Part shown: one piece after another, positions 50,838 to 58,426 of the stretch | Layout of the letters: every line of letters begins with the position of its first letter | How positions within the stretch are numbered: the stretch's first letter is position 1 | Assembly (NCBI GenBank): GCA_963730585.1 | Contig: CAVSSL010000008.1 | Coordinates: forward strand, 124,001-188,000 | Source: Pedococcus_A sp963730585 | GTDB lineage: Bacteria > Actinomycetota > Actinomycetes > Actinomycetales > Dermatophilaceae | DNA length: 64,000 nucleotides | Direction of reading: 5' to 3' | Position numbers and translations under genes: made by a program | Notes under the pieces: generated by a model | The model's database searches: none | Told to the model about the DNA's origin: nothing | What the model saw: only the letters and a program-made list of their open reading frames with translations

Positions 50838-51929
50838 TCAGCCGCCGCCCGTGGTCTTCGTGGGCGCCGGGGTCTTCTGCTCGGTGCCCGCCGCCGGCAC
50901 CTTCGCGAAGGTGGCCCGGGGGTTCGACAACCAGGTCAGGTGGTCCAGTGGCCAGACCAGCGCCACGGCTCGTCCGACGACCAGGCTCTCGGGCACGGAC
51001 CCGTCCGCGCCGTTGCCCGACGGGTCGTCGTGGAAGCGGGAGTCGGAGGAGTCCGCGCGGTGGTCACCCATGACCCACACCGACCCCTTCGGCACGGTGA
51101 TGTCGAAGTCCATGCCGCTCGGGGCGTCGCCCGGCTTGATGTAGGGCTCGATGAGCGGCACGCCGTTGACGGTGAGCCGCTCCCCCTCGTCGCAGCAGAC
51201 GACGTGGTCGCCGGGCAGGCCGATGACGCGCTTGATGAGGTGGTCCTCGGAGTCGTTGGGCAGCAGGCCGACGAACATCAGCCCCTGACGGACGGCGGTG
51301 ACCACCTGCCCGTGCGGCTCCTGGGGCAGTGGCTCGACCCAGTCGCCGGGGTCGGAGAACACCACGATGTCGCCGCGCTTGAGCTCGAACGCGCCGGGGG
51401 TGAGCTTGCTGACGATGACCCGGTCGTTGAGGACGAGCGTGTCCTCCATCGAGCCGGAGGGGATGTAGAACGCCTGCAGCAGCCACGTCTTGACGACGAA
51501 CGAGAGCACGAGCGCCATGCCGATGACGATGACGAACTCCTTCGTCGCCGCCTTCGCCATGGACCCGAAGCCACCTCCGCCGCGTCGCTCCTCGGTGGGG
51601 GCTTCCTGCTCCTGGATGGGAGCGGTGTCGACCGGCGCGGTGTCGGCCACGTGGTCGCCCGCGTCGTCGTTCCGGTATGCCGCCGGCTCACCATGCGCCG
51701 CGGCCGCCGCTCCGGAGGCGGCCGGGTCGAGAGCGCCGGAGGCGGTCGCGTCACCGCGGTGGGACGCGTCCTGGCCGGGGTCGTGACGCAGCCAGCCGTC
51801 GTCCTGGGCGGAGTCCGCGTGCGCGGCGTCGCCGTCGACGTCGGCGGTGTCGCCGAAGTCGTGGCGCAGCCAGGCCGGGTCGGCCTCGTGGCCGGCGCCG
51901 GTGCGGCCGCGCCCCTGGTCCTCGCTCAT
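50838..51929 (-). CDS. lepB: Signal peptidase I with long cytosolic N-terminal extension
   Basis: 363 residues, about 110 longer than its neighbour. Residues 1-125 are an acidic Asp/Ala/His-rich cytosolic region that contains WLRHD twice (20-24 and 46-50). One transmembrane helix follows (EFVIVIGMALVLSFVVKTWLL), then the catalytic domain: Ser160 in YIPSGSMEDTL and Lys233 in HLIKRVIGLPGDHV, plus SVWVMGDHRADSSDSR. It removes signal peptides of exported proteins. Its ATG overlaps the stop of the second signal peptidase gene by four bases. Confidence 0.95.
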   Translation of the reverse strand: MSEDQGRGRTGAGHEADPAWLRHDFGDTADVDGDAAHADSAQDDGWLRHDPGQDASHRGDATASGALDPAASGAAAAAHGEPAAYRNDDAGDHVADTAPVDTAPIQEQEAPTEERRGGGGFGSMAKAATKEFVIVIGMALVLSFVVKTWLLQAFYIPSGSMEDTLVLNDRVIVSKLTPGAFELKRGDIVVFSDPGDWVEPLPQEPHGQVVTAVRQGLMFVGLLPNDSEDHLIKRVIGLPGDHVVCCDEGERLTVNGVPLIEPYIKPGDAPSGMDFDITVPKGSVWVMGDHRADSSDSRFHDDPSGNGADGSVPESLVVGRAVALVWPLDHLTWLSNPRATFAKVPAAGTEQKTPAPTKTTGGG

Positions 51930-52672
51930 CGTGCCCCTTCTGACGCCGGAATCGAGCTGAGTGCCGGCGGTGTGGCGAAACCCCCGAGCCTGTCCAGCGG
52001 CCAGTAGGTCGCCGAGGCTCGCCCGACGACGTCACTGGTCCGCACCATGCCGCCTCCCGGGTCACCGAGGTGGGCCCGTGAGTCGGCGGAGTTGCTGCGA
52101 TTGTCTCCCATGAGCCAGAGCCGCCCGGCGGGGACCGTGACATCGAACGTCGTGTCGCTCGGCCGGGTTCCCTCGGGGAGGTAGTCCTCCTGCACCGGGG
52201 TGCCGTTCACGGTGAGCCGTCCCTCGGGGTCGCAGCACACCACCCGGTCGCCCGGGAGGCCGACGATTCGCTTGACGAAGTCCTGCTCCCCGAGGTCGAC
52301 GCCGAAGAGGGAGGCGGCTCCGCCCAGCGCGCGGCCGATGAGGCCGTCCGCCTGCTCGGGGCTGCGGTCGGCCACGGCGAACGAGCGGGTGCCGTCGAAG
52401 ACCACCACGTCGCCGCGCCGGAGGTCGTCGGCGCCGACGGTCTTGTTCACGAGGATGCGGTCACCGGGCCGGATCGTGGGCTCCATCGAGGCAGAGGGGA
52501 CGTAGAAGGACTGCACCAGGAACGCGCGGACGAGCAGCATCACCAGCAGGGCGATGCCGGTCAGCAGCAGCCACGACGGGCCGCGCGACGGTGCCGACGA
52601 CACGGCCGCCGCGTCTGCCGTGGCAGACGCGGCGGCCGGGTTCGACTGGGGGGAGTCTGGTCCGGAGCTCAT
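51926..52672 (-). CDS. lepB: Signal peptidase I (second copy)
   Basis: 248 residues. Membrane helix SWLLLTGIALLVMLLVRAFLV (33-53), catalytic Ser62 in FYVPSASMEPTIRPGDRIL and Lys134 in DFVKRIVGLPGDRVV, box E LWLMGDNRSNSADSR. It is shorter and lacks the long extension of the first copy, so the pair may have different substrate preferences. TAGGCT nine bases before ATG 52672 may be its -10. Tandem lepB genes next to rplS are common in actinobacteria. Confidence 0.95.
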   Translation of the reverse strand: MSSGPDSPQSNPAAASATADAAAVSSAPSRGPSWLLLTGIALLVMLLVRAFLVQSFYVPSASMEPTIRPGDRILVNKTVGADDLRRGDVVVFDGTRSFAVADRSPEQADGLIGRALGGAASLFGVDLGEQDFVKRIVGLPGDRVVCCDPEGRLTVNGTPVQEDYLPEGTRPSDTTFDVTVPAGRLWLMGDNRSNSADSRAHLGDPGGGMVRTSDVVGRASATYWPLDRLGGFATPPALSSIPASEGAR

Positions 52673-52746
52673 CGCGTCCGGAGCCTAGCCCTCGTACCTG
52701 TGCGGAGAGCGCACCAGGGCGCCCGGGAGACTCAGAGTCGGTCCGC

Positions 52747-53106
52747 TCAGCGGGCGGGGGTCGCCTCGCGCTTCTCCTTGATCTTGGCGGCCTTGCCGCG
52801 CAGGTCGCGCAGGTAGTACAGCTTCGCGCGGCGGACGTCACCGCGGGTGACGACCTCGATCTTGTCGATGATCGGGGTGTGCACCGGGAAGGTGCGCTCC
52901 ACGCCGACACCGAAGGAGACCTTGCGGACGGTGAAGGTCTCACCGACACCGCCACCGTGGCGGCGGATCACGACGCCCTTGAAGACCTGGACGCGGGAGC
53001 GGGTGCCCTCGACGACCTTGACGTGCACGTTGACGGTGTCACCGGCGCGGAACTCGGGGACGTCGTCGCGCAGGGAGGCCTTGTCGATCTCGTCGAAACG
53101 CTGCAT
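52747..53106 (-). CDS. rplS: 50S ribosomal protein L19
   Basis: 119 residues from ATG 53106: MQRFDEIDKASLRDDVPEFR, then GDTVNVHVKVVEGTRSRVQVFKGVVIRR, GETFTVRKVSFGVGVERTFPVHTP and RRAKLYYLRDLRGKAAKIKE. L19 sits at the 30S-50S interface. Normal length. A 275-base gene-free gap upstream contains its leader, but I could not fix the promoter. Confidence 0.97.
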   Translation of the reverse strand: MQRFDEIDKASLRDDVPEFRAGDTVNVHVKVVEGTRSRVQVFKGVVIRRHGGGVGETFTVRKVSFGVGVERTFPVHTPIIDKIEVVTRGDVRRAKLYYLRDLRGKAAKIKEKREATPAR

Positions 53107-53369
53107 GGCTGGTTCGCTTTCTCGCAGGTGCCACAGGTCACCCACGGTGTCCGGTACATCTTCGTGATGGGGTGCGCGGTCGCTGGGGCCACGTGCTCCG
53201 TCGGTGCGGGGCAACTCCCCCTGTGGCAGGGGCCGGGGTTCCAGTGGGCGCGAGGAGCCATTCTGCCACGCTGGCCACCCCGGGCCGAAATCCGCTGCTC
53301 GGCGCAGCGGGCCGGCGCCCAGGAGGGCGACGCCGTGAGACCCGAGCCAGTATGCCGCTCCGCCGCCAC

Positions 53370-53375
53370 TACGGT
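53370..53375 (+). promoter_or_regulatory. -10 box of the FetB-like permease gene
   Basis: TACGGT six bases before GTG 53382. It selects that GTG over ATG 53352, ten codons upstream. Confidence 0.55.
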
Positions 53376-53381
53376 GTCGCC

Positions 53382-54140
53382 GTGACCATCGACCCCGGCT
53401 GGCCCGTCGCGGCGGCGCTGCTCGTGCTGATGGCCATCACGCTCACGGCTCACCGGGTCAGCGGCTTCGGGCTCGGCCGTTCCGCCCTCGTCGCGGGCGC
53501 CCGGGCGTGCCTGCAGCTCGGTGTCGCAGCAGTGGTGATCACCTCGGTCATCGACAGCCTGGCGCTGTCCATCGCCCTGGCGGGGGTGATGTTCGCGATG
53601 GCCGTGGTCACGACCTGTCGCCGCGTCGAGGCGCCGGGATCCTGGCCGTGGGCCGCCGCCGCGATGGCGGGCGGGGTGCTTCCCGTGCTGGTCGTCGTCC
53701 TGGCCACGGGCACGGTGCCCTTCACCGGCCTGGCCATCATCCCCATCGCCGGCATCGTCATCGGCAACGCCATGACCGCCCACACCCTGGCCGGCCGCCG
53801 CACGTTCGCCGCCCTGCGCGAGGAGCACAGCCAGTACGAGGCCTGCCTGTCCCTGGGCCTGCTGCCGGCGCAGGGCATTCGCGAGATCGTCCACCGCCGC
53901 ACACCCGAGGCCCTCCTGCCCGGCCTCGACCAGGTCAAGACCACCGGGGTGGTCACGCTGCCCGGAGCCTTCATCGGCGTCATGCTCGGCGGCGGGACGC
54001 CGGTGCAGGCCGCCACGGCCCAGGTGCTGGTGCTGTTCGGCATCATGGCCGCCCAGACGGTGACGGCAGGCCTCGCCGAGCGGTTGATCTGCGAGCGCCG
54101 GCTCCTGCCCGGCGACCTGCACCGGGCCCTGATCGACTAG
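53382..54140 (+). CDS. fetB: FetB/YbbM-type (UPF0014) membrane permease
   Basis: 252 residues from GTG 53382. Seven hydrophobic segments and the UPF0014 pattern: AHRVSGFGLGRSALVAGARACLQLG, VLPVLVVVLATG, IPIAGIVIGNAMTAHTLAGRR, YEACLSLGLLPAQGIREIVHRRTPEALLPGLDQVKTTGVVTLPGAFIGVMLGG (these two joined blocks are family-specific) and VLFGIMAAQTVTAGL. E. coli FetB pairs with ATPase FetA to export iron and resist peroxide stress. No FetA-type gene lies beside it here. It is a plus-strand insertion in the rplS-trmD interval and overlaps trmD's end by four bases. Confidence 0.88.
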   Translation: MTIDPGWPVAAALLVLMAITLTAHRVSGFGLGRSALVAGARACLQLGVAAVVITSVIDSLALSIALAGVMFAMAVVTTCRRVEAPGSWPWAAAAMAGGVLPVLVVVLATGTVPFTGLAIIPIAGIVIGNAMTAHTLAGRRTFAALREEHSQYEACLSLGLLPAQGIREIVHRRTPEALLPGLDQVKTTGVVTLPGAFIGVMLGGGTPVQAATAQVLVLFGIMAAQTVTAGLAERLICERRLLPGDLHRALID

Positions 54141-54907
54141 GACTGCTCGGGGCGGCCGAGCTCCGCGAGCACCTCGAGGTCGCGGGCGTCGAGGTCCTGC
54201 TCGTCGAGGGCGGCCAGCATGTCGGGCCGCCGGCGAGCGGTGCGGCGCAGCCGCTCGTCCCGGCGCCACCGCGCGATGGCCGCGTGGTGGCCCGAGAGCA
54301 GCACCTCGGGCACCGGGCGCCCACGCCAGACCGGAGGCTTGGTGTAGACGGGGTACTCGAGCAGCCCGTCCTCGTGCGACTCCTCCACGAGCGACTCGGC
54401 GTTGCCGATGACGCCGGGGATGAGCCGGGCGATGGCCTCCACCATGGCGAGCACCGCCACCTCGCCGCCGTTGAGCACGTAGTCGCCCAGCGAGACCACC
54501 GAGACCGGCATGTGCTCGCGCGCCTCGTCGTAGACCCGCTCGTCGATGCCCTCGTAGCGACCGCAGGCGAACGCCAGCCACGGCTGCTGCGCGAGGTCGC
54601 GCGCCATCGCCTGTGTGAACGGCAGGCCGCCGGGCCCGGGGACGATCAGGTGCGGCGGCGCGTCGGCGGGGCCCTGCGCGAGCACGTGGTCGAGGGCCTC
54701 ACCCCACGGCTCGGGCCTCATGACCATGCCGGCGCCGCCGCCGTACGGGGTGTCATCCACGGTGCGGTGGCGGTCGTGCGTGAAGTCGCGCAGGTCGTGG
54801 ACGCGCAGGTCGATCAGGCCCTTGCGCCGGGCCGTGCCGATGAGTGAGAGGTCGAGCGGCGCGAGGTAGTCGGGGAAGATCGAGACGACGTCGAGCCGCA
54901 TGGTCAC
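54137..54907 (-). CDS. trmD: tRNA (guanine-N1)-methyltransferase
   Basis: 256 residues; SPOUT-class enzyme making m1G37 to prevent frameshifting. MRLDVVSIFPDYLAPLDLSLIGTARRKGLIDLRVHDLRDF, then DDTPYGGGAGMVMRPEP (active-site loop), VSLGDYVLNGGEVAVLAMVEAIARLIPGVIGN (trefoil knot binding SAM), and PPVWRGRPVPEVLLSGHHAAIARWRRDERLRRT. Its ATG overlaps the rimM stop (ATGA). Confidence 0.97.
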   Translation of the reverse strand: MTMRLDVVSIFPDYLAPLDLSLIGTARRKGLIDLRVHDLRDFTHDRHRTVDDTPYGGGAGMVMRPEPWGEALDHVLAQGPADAPPHLIVPGPGGLPFTQAMARDLAQQPWLAFACGRYEGIDERVYDEAREHMPVSVVSLGDYVLNGGEVAVLAMVEAIARLIPGVIGNAESLVEESHEDGLLEYPVYTKPPVWRGRPVPEVLLSGHHAAIARWRRDERLRRTARRRPDMLAALDEQDLDARDLEVLAELGRPEQS

Positions 54908-55464
54908 TCGCCCTGCTCGACGTTGAGCTCGAGCAGGCCCGGTGGCGGGGTGACGACCACCCGGCCGCCCTCGACGTCGACCTCGGGGACGATCTCGGCG
55001 ACGAACGGCACGTAGGCCGTGCCCCCACCGGGCAGCGTCAGCACCAGCAGGTCCTGCGCCGGCCCGACCTCGAGGCCGCTGACGGTCCCCAGCTCGGTCC
55101 CGTCGGCGTCGACGGCCCGCAGCCCCACCAGCTCGTCCTCGTACCAGGCATCCTCGTCGCCCTCGTCCCCTGAAGCCTCCAGGTCCTCGGCGTCGACGAG
55201 GAGCCGGGTGCCGCGCAGGCCCTCAGCACCCGTGCGGTCCGGGATGCCCTCGAAGGCCAGCAGCCAGGTGCCGTTGTGCACGCGGGCGCTCTGCAGGGTC
55301 AGCTCGCGCGGGACGCCCGACCCCGGCGCGGCCTCGGTGAGGAACTGGGCGCCGGGCACGAACCGGGCCTGTGGGTCGTCGGTGTGCACCTGCACGGTGA
55401 CCTCACCACGGAGGCTGTGGGGCTTGCCGATGCGCGCGACGAGGTACTGCTGGGGGTCAGGCAT
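54904..55464 (-). CDS. rimM: 16S rRNA processing protein RimM
   Basis: 186 residues; assembly factor for the 30S head. N-terminal barrel: VARIGKPHSLRGEVTVQVHTDDPQARFVPG; C-terminal PRC domain: WYEDELVGLRAVDADGTELGTVSGL, LLVLTLPGGGTAYVPFVAEIVPEVDVEGGRVVV. A 12-residue acidic insert (EDLEASGDEGDED) lies between the domains. Overlaps trmD. The usual upstream neighbour khpA is here separated by an inserted alpha/beta hydrolase gene. Confidence 0.95.
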   Translation of the reverse strand: MPDPQQYLVARIGKPHSLRGEVTVQVHTDDPQARFVPGAQFLTEAAPGSGVPRELTLQSARVHNGTWLLAFEGIPDRTGAEGLRGTRLLVDAEDLEASGDEGDEDAWYEDELVGLRAVDADGTELGTVSGLEVGPAQDLLVLTLPGGGTAYVPFVAEIVPEVDVEGGRVVVTPPPGLLELNVEQGE

Positions 55465-55476
55465 GCGCCGATCCTC

Positions 55477-56340
55477 TCAGGTCGGCGCTCCCGTGCGGCC
55501 AGGGGCCTGTGCCAGCCTTCGGACCGCCTCCAGGACGCAACCCGGACGTTCGTGCCAGGGGAAGTGACCCGCACCGGGCACCGTCGAGCTCCACGCTCCG
55601 GGCACCTGCTCAGCCGTCGCGATCCCGGCCTTCCGCGGCGGTATCGGGCTGCACTCACCGACCACCACTCCCACGGGCACGGTGATCCGCGGGAGAGACT
55701 CCTCCAGCTGCGGCAGCCGGCGCTGGATGTCCTCGAACAGCCCGTCCGCGGCCGGCACGCTCTGCGCCAGCCGGACTGGAGGCGGCGCCGCAGAAGGGTC
55801 GGCGAAGTACCCCGGCCACACCAGCGCCAGGCTCTCGGCGCGTTCCTCCGCCGTCAGGGGACGTTCCTGCTCGCGGGCCTCGAGGTCCGCCATCCTCGCC
55901 CTCGACTCGGGCGAGATCCTCGACCGCAGCTCCTGCTCGAAGTGGGTCATGCCGCCGTCGCCCACGGCGCCGAGGGGGTCGACGGCCAGGGCCCCGCTGA
56001 TCCGGCCGGGCGCCATCACCGCCACGTGGAACGCCAGGTGCCCTCCCCACGAGTGGCCGACGACCCACGCCCGCACCCACCCGAGGTGGTCCAACACGGC
56101 CACGACGTCGGCGACCGCCTGGTCGATCGTGAACGGGCCCTCCTCGGCCGACGGTGGGAGGCCGCGCTGCTGGAACGAGGCGACCTCGAAGTCATCGGCG
56201 AGCTCGTGGGCCACGACGTCGAGGTAGGTGCCCTCCAGACCCGGGCCGCCGTGCAGCAGGAGCACAGGCTCCCCCGCCCCCGCGCACCAGCCGGCCAGAG
56301 AGCCGTGCAGCGTGGGCGCGAGGAAGGCCCTCCGCTCCAT
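55477..56340 (-). CDS. Alpha/beta-hydrolase (proline iminopeptidase-like)
   Basis: 287 residues. VLLLHGGPGLEGTYLDVVAHELAD (oxyanion loop HGGPG), nucleophile Ser97 in VVGHSWGGHLAFHVAV, a lid domain rich in Arg/Glu, and the C-terminal VVVGECSPI and GAGHFPWHERP with the catalytic His. The HGGPG + GHSWGG combination is that of the prolyl aminopeptidase/S33 group but also of other hydrolases; the substrate is open. TACGGT six bases before ATG 56340 gives it its own leaderless promoter, so it is an independent insertion within the khpA-rimM-trmD order. Confidence 0.85.
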   Translation of the reverse strand: MERRAFLAPTLHGSLAGWCAGAGEPVLLLHGGPGLEGTYLDVVAHELADDFEVASFQQRGLPPSAEEGPFTIDQAVADVVAVLDHLGWVRAWVVGHSWGGHLAFHVAVMAPGRISGALAVDPLGAVGDGGMTHFEQELRSRISPESRARMADLEAREQERPLTAEERAESLALVWPGYFADPSAAPPPVRLAQSVPAADGLFEDIQRRLPQLEESLPRITVPVGVVVGECSPIPPRKAGIATAEQVPGAWSSTVPGAGHFPWHERPGCVLEAVRRLAQAPGRTGAPT

Positions 56341-56346
56341 GGCTGG

Positions 56347-56352
56347 ACCGTA
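56347..56352 (-). promoter_or_regulatory. -10 box of the alpha/beta-hydrolase gene
   Basis: TACGGT on the minus strand six bases before ATG 56340. Confidence 0.55.
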
Positions 56353-56411
56353 CCGCCGCAGGTCCGCACGCCCTCTGCGTTTGGGCGGACGGGGGTGACA
56401 GCGGGAGCCAA

Positions 56412-56446
56412 CCGGTATGCCGCGGGGCGCCCCCGCGGCATACCGG
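56412..56446. repeat. 16-bp perfect palindrome containing two GTATGCC copies
   Basis: Left arm 56412-56427, three-base loop CGC, right arm 56431-56446. Both arms contain the motif: CCGGTATGCCGCGGGG and its exact complement. It lies between the hydrolase promoter and the khpA terminator. Confidence 0.9.
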
Positions 56447-56465
56447 GCCTGTGTCAGCGGACACG

Positions 56466-56500
56466 AAAAGGGGCCGCCGGGAACGGATCCCGGCGGCCCC
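56466..56500 (-). terminator. Rho-independent terminator of the rpsP-khpA unit
   Basis: Perfect 13-bp stem GGGGCCGCCGGGA / TCCCGGCGGCCCC with a five-base loop. On the minus strand it is followed by TTTT. It is 19 bases after the khpA stop. Confidence 0.85.
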
Positions 56501-56519
56501 TCTCCAGGGGTGCTGCGTG

Positions 56520-56762
56520 CTAGCGGGTGCGGTCGGTGTCGACGATGTCGATCCGGACGTTGTGCCCGCCGGCGAGCGCACCCATCACGGTGCGGAGCGC
56601 ACTGGCGGTGCGGCCCGAGCGGCCGATGACGCGCCCAAGGTCGTCCGGGTGCACCCGGACCTCGAGGACCTCACCGCGACGCAGGTCCTTGCGCCGCACG
56701 GCCACGTCGTCCTTGTGGTCGACGATGCCCTTGACGAGGTGCTCGAGCGCCTCCTCCAGCAC
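56520..56762 (-). CDS. khpA: KH-domain RNA-binding protein KhpA
   Basis: 80 residues. One type-II KH domain: VHPDDLGRVIGRSGRTASALRTVM with the GRSG (GxxG) loop that contacts RNA. It follows rpsP by two bases, the near-universal rpsP-khpA pair. In streptococci KhpA works with KhpB in controlling cell division and elongation. Confidence 0.94.
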   Translation of the reverse strand: MLEEALEHLVKGIVDHKDDVAVRRKDLRRGEVLEVRVHPDDLGRVIGRSGRTASALRTVMGALAGGHNVRIDIVDTDRTR

Positions 56763-56764
56763 GG

Positions 56765-57238
56765 TCAGGCCTCGCTCTTCTCAGCCTCGGCCTCGGTGGC
56801 CTCGGCGGCGGGAGCCTCGTCAGCCTTCGGCTCCTCGGCCTTCTTCTCGGCCTTCTTCTTGGGGGTCGTCGCGGTGTCCTTGACGTCCTCGGCCTTGCCC
56901 GCGGCGGCGATGGCAGCCTCGTACAGGTCCTTCTTGGACGCCTTGGGCTCCTTGACCTTCAGGGTGCCCTCGGCGCCCGGCAGGCCCTTGAACTTCTGCC
57001 AGTCACCGGTCACCTTGAGCAGGGCCTCGACGGCCTCGGTCGGCTGCGCGCCCTGGCCCAGCCAGTACTGCGCGCGCTCGGTGTCGATGTCGATGACCGA
57101 GGGCTCCTCGGTCGGGTGGTACTTGCCGATCTCCTCGATGGCACGGCCATCGCGCTTGGTGCGCGAGTCCATGACGACAACGCGGTAGAAGGGGCTGCGG
57201 ATCTTGCCCATCCGCTTCAGGCGAATCTTGACGGCCAC
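56765..57238 (-). CDS. rpsP: 30S ribosomal protein S16
   Basis: 157 residues from GTG 57238 with AGGAG 12 bases upstream. Core: VAVKIRLKRMGKIRSPFYRVVVMDSR, IGKYHPTEEPSVIDIDTERAQYWLGQGAQPTEAV. The last 60 residues (from about 98) are an Ala/Glu/Lys-rich extension (TTPKKKAEKKAEEPKADEAP...) typical of actinobacterial S16. Upstream 57239-57480 is shared with the divergent TauE gene. Confidence 0.96.
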   Translation of the reverse strand: MAVKIRLKRMGKIRSPFYRVVVMDSRTKRDGRAIEEIGKYHPTEEPSVIDIDTERAQYWLGQGAQPTEAVEALLKVTGDWQKFKGLPGAEGTLKVKEPKASKKDLYEAAIAAAGKAEDVKDTATTPKKKAEKKAEEPKADEAPAAEATEAEAEKSEA

Positions 57239-57480
57239 GTGGGTGGTCACTCCTGTTTCTGTGTTGTGAGCGCGGCGAGACCGGGTGGGGAACACGCGGG
57301 GAGCCGGGAGCTCGGTGTAGGCGTCCGGTCCTGCCGAGAGGGTGCCTGGCCGGACGGGTACAGCCGACCATTCTGCCAGACCTCGCGGACCTCCTTGACC
57401 ACCCGGCCCCGTGACCATCATGCAAGACATAACTTTGTGTTAGTTGACCCATAAGCGCCTGATGGGATCAACTGCTGCCC

Positions 57481-58410
57481 GTGCGCAAACTCATCCTGCT
57501 GGCGATCGTCGGCCTCGGAGCCCAGCTCGTCGACGGCAGCCTGGGCATGGCCTACGGCGTCACCTCGACCACCCTCCTGCTGGCCATCGGCACGAACCCG
57601 GCCGCCGCGTCGGCCACCGTGCACCTCGCCGAGATCGGCACGACCCTGATCTCCGGCGCCTCGCACTGGCGGTTCGGCAACGTCGACTGGCCGGTCGTGC
57701 TCAAGATCGGCCTTCCCGGCGCCGTCGGCGCCTTCGCCGGCGCGACCTTCCTCGCCGGGCTCGACACCTCCGTCGCCGCTCCCGTGATGTCGCTGATCCT
57801 GCTGGCCCTCGGCGTCTACGTGCTGACCCGGTTCACCGTGCGCGGGCTGCGCACCGACCGGCTCGGCCACCCGCTGCGCAAGCGGTTCCTCGGCCCCCTC
57901 GGTCTCTTCGCCGGCTTCGTCGACGCCACCGGCGGCGGTGGCTGGGGCCCGGTGGGCACACCGGCGATCCTGGCCAGCGGCCGGCTCGAGCCGCGCAAGG
58001 TCATCGGCTCCATCGACACCAGCGAGTTCCTCGTGTCGGCCTCGGCCAGCCTGGCCTTCCTCATCGCGCTGGGCTCCCAGGGCGTCAACGCCACGTGGGT
58101 CATCGCCCTCCTGCTCGGCGGCGCCGTGGCCGCCCCCATCGCGGCGTGGCTGGTGCGCCACATCCCGCCCCGCGTCCTCGGGTCCGCGGTCGGCGGCGTC
58201 ATCATCCTGACCAACACCCGCACGCTGCTGCGCAGCGACTGGGTCGACGCCCCCGAGCAGACCCGGTATGCCGTGTACGCGGCGCTGTTCGTCCTGTGGG
58301 GCGCCGCGGTCGTGTACTCGACGCGGGCGCACCTCGCCGAGCGGGCAGGGGTCCAGGCGCAGTCGCACGTCGCGAGCGCCGAGCGTTCCCCCGTCGGCGA
58401 CGCGGTCTGA
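57481..58410 (+). CDS. TauE/SafE-family sulfite/sulfonate exporter
   Basis: 309 residues. Eight or more hydrophobic helices with the family repeats: IVGLGAQLVDGSLGMAYGV near the start (the GxxxGxxxG-type TauE motif), VDATGGGGWGPVGTPAILASGR in the second half, and FLVSASASLAFLIALGSQG. Such proteins export sulfite, sulfoacetate or related anions. Upstream (57421-57450) is an AT-rich patch with TTGACC, a possible -35; no clear -10 was found. GTG 57481 is taken as start because the protein begins directly with a helix. No sulfur-metabolism gene lies beside it. Confidence 0.88.
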   Translation: MRKLILLAIVGLGAQLVDGSLGMAYGVTSTTLLLAIGTNPAAASATVHLAEIGTTLISGASHWRFGNVDWPVVLKIGLPGAVGAFAGATFLAGLDTSVAAPVMSLILLALGVYVLTRFTVRGLRTDRLGHPLRKRFLGPLGLFAGFVDATGGGGWGPVGTPAILASGRLEPRKVIGSIDTSEFLVSASASLAFLIALGSQGVNATWVIALLLGGAVAAPIAAWLVRHIPPRVLGSAVGGVIILTNTRTLLRSDWVDAPEQTRYAVYAALFVLWGAAVVYSTRAHLAERAGVQAQSHVASAERSPVGDAV

Positions 58411-58426
58411 GCCGCCGCCGGGAGCC

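Noticed and set aside
49179..52007. A 942-residue plus-strand frame over comM-lepB
   Set aside because: Antisense to yraN, DUF2469, rnhB and lepB, all with conserved motifs.
50838..52672. Gene duplication artefact of assembly (two lepB copies)
   Set aside because: The two proteins differ strongly in length and sequence, so they are true paralogues.
53350..53356. ATG 53352 as start of the FetB-like gene
   Set aside because: The ATG is part of a GTATGCC motif copy, and a -10 box lies between it and GTG 53382.
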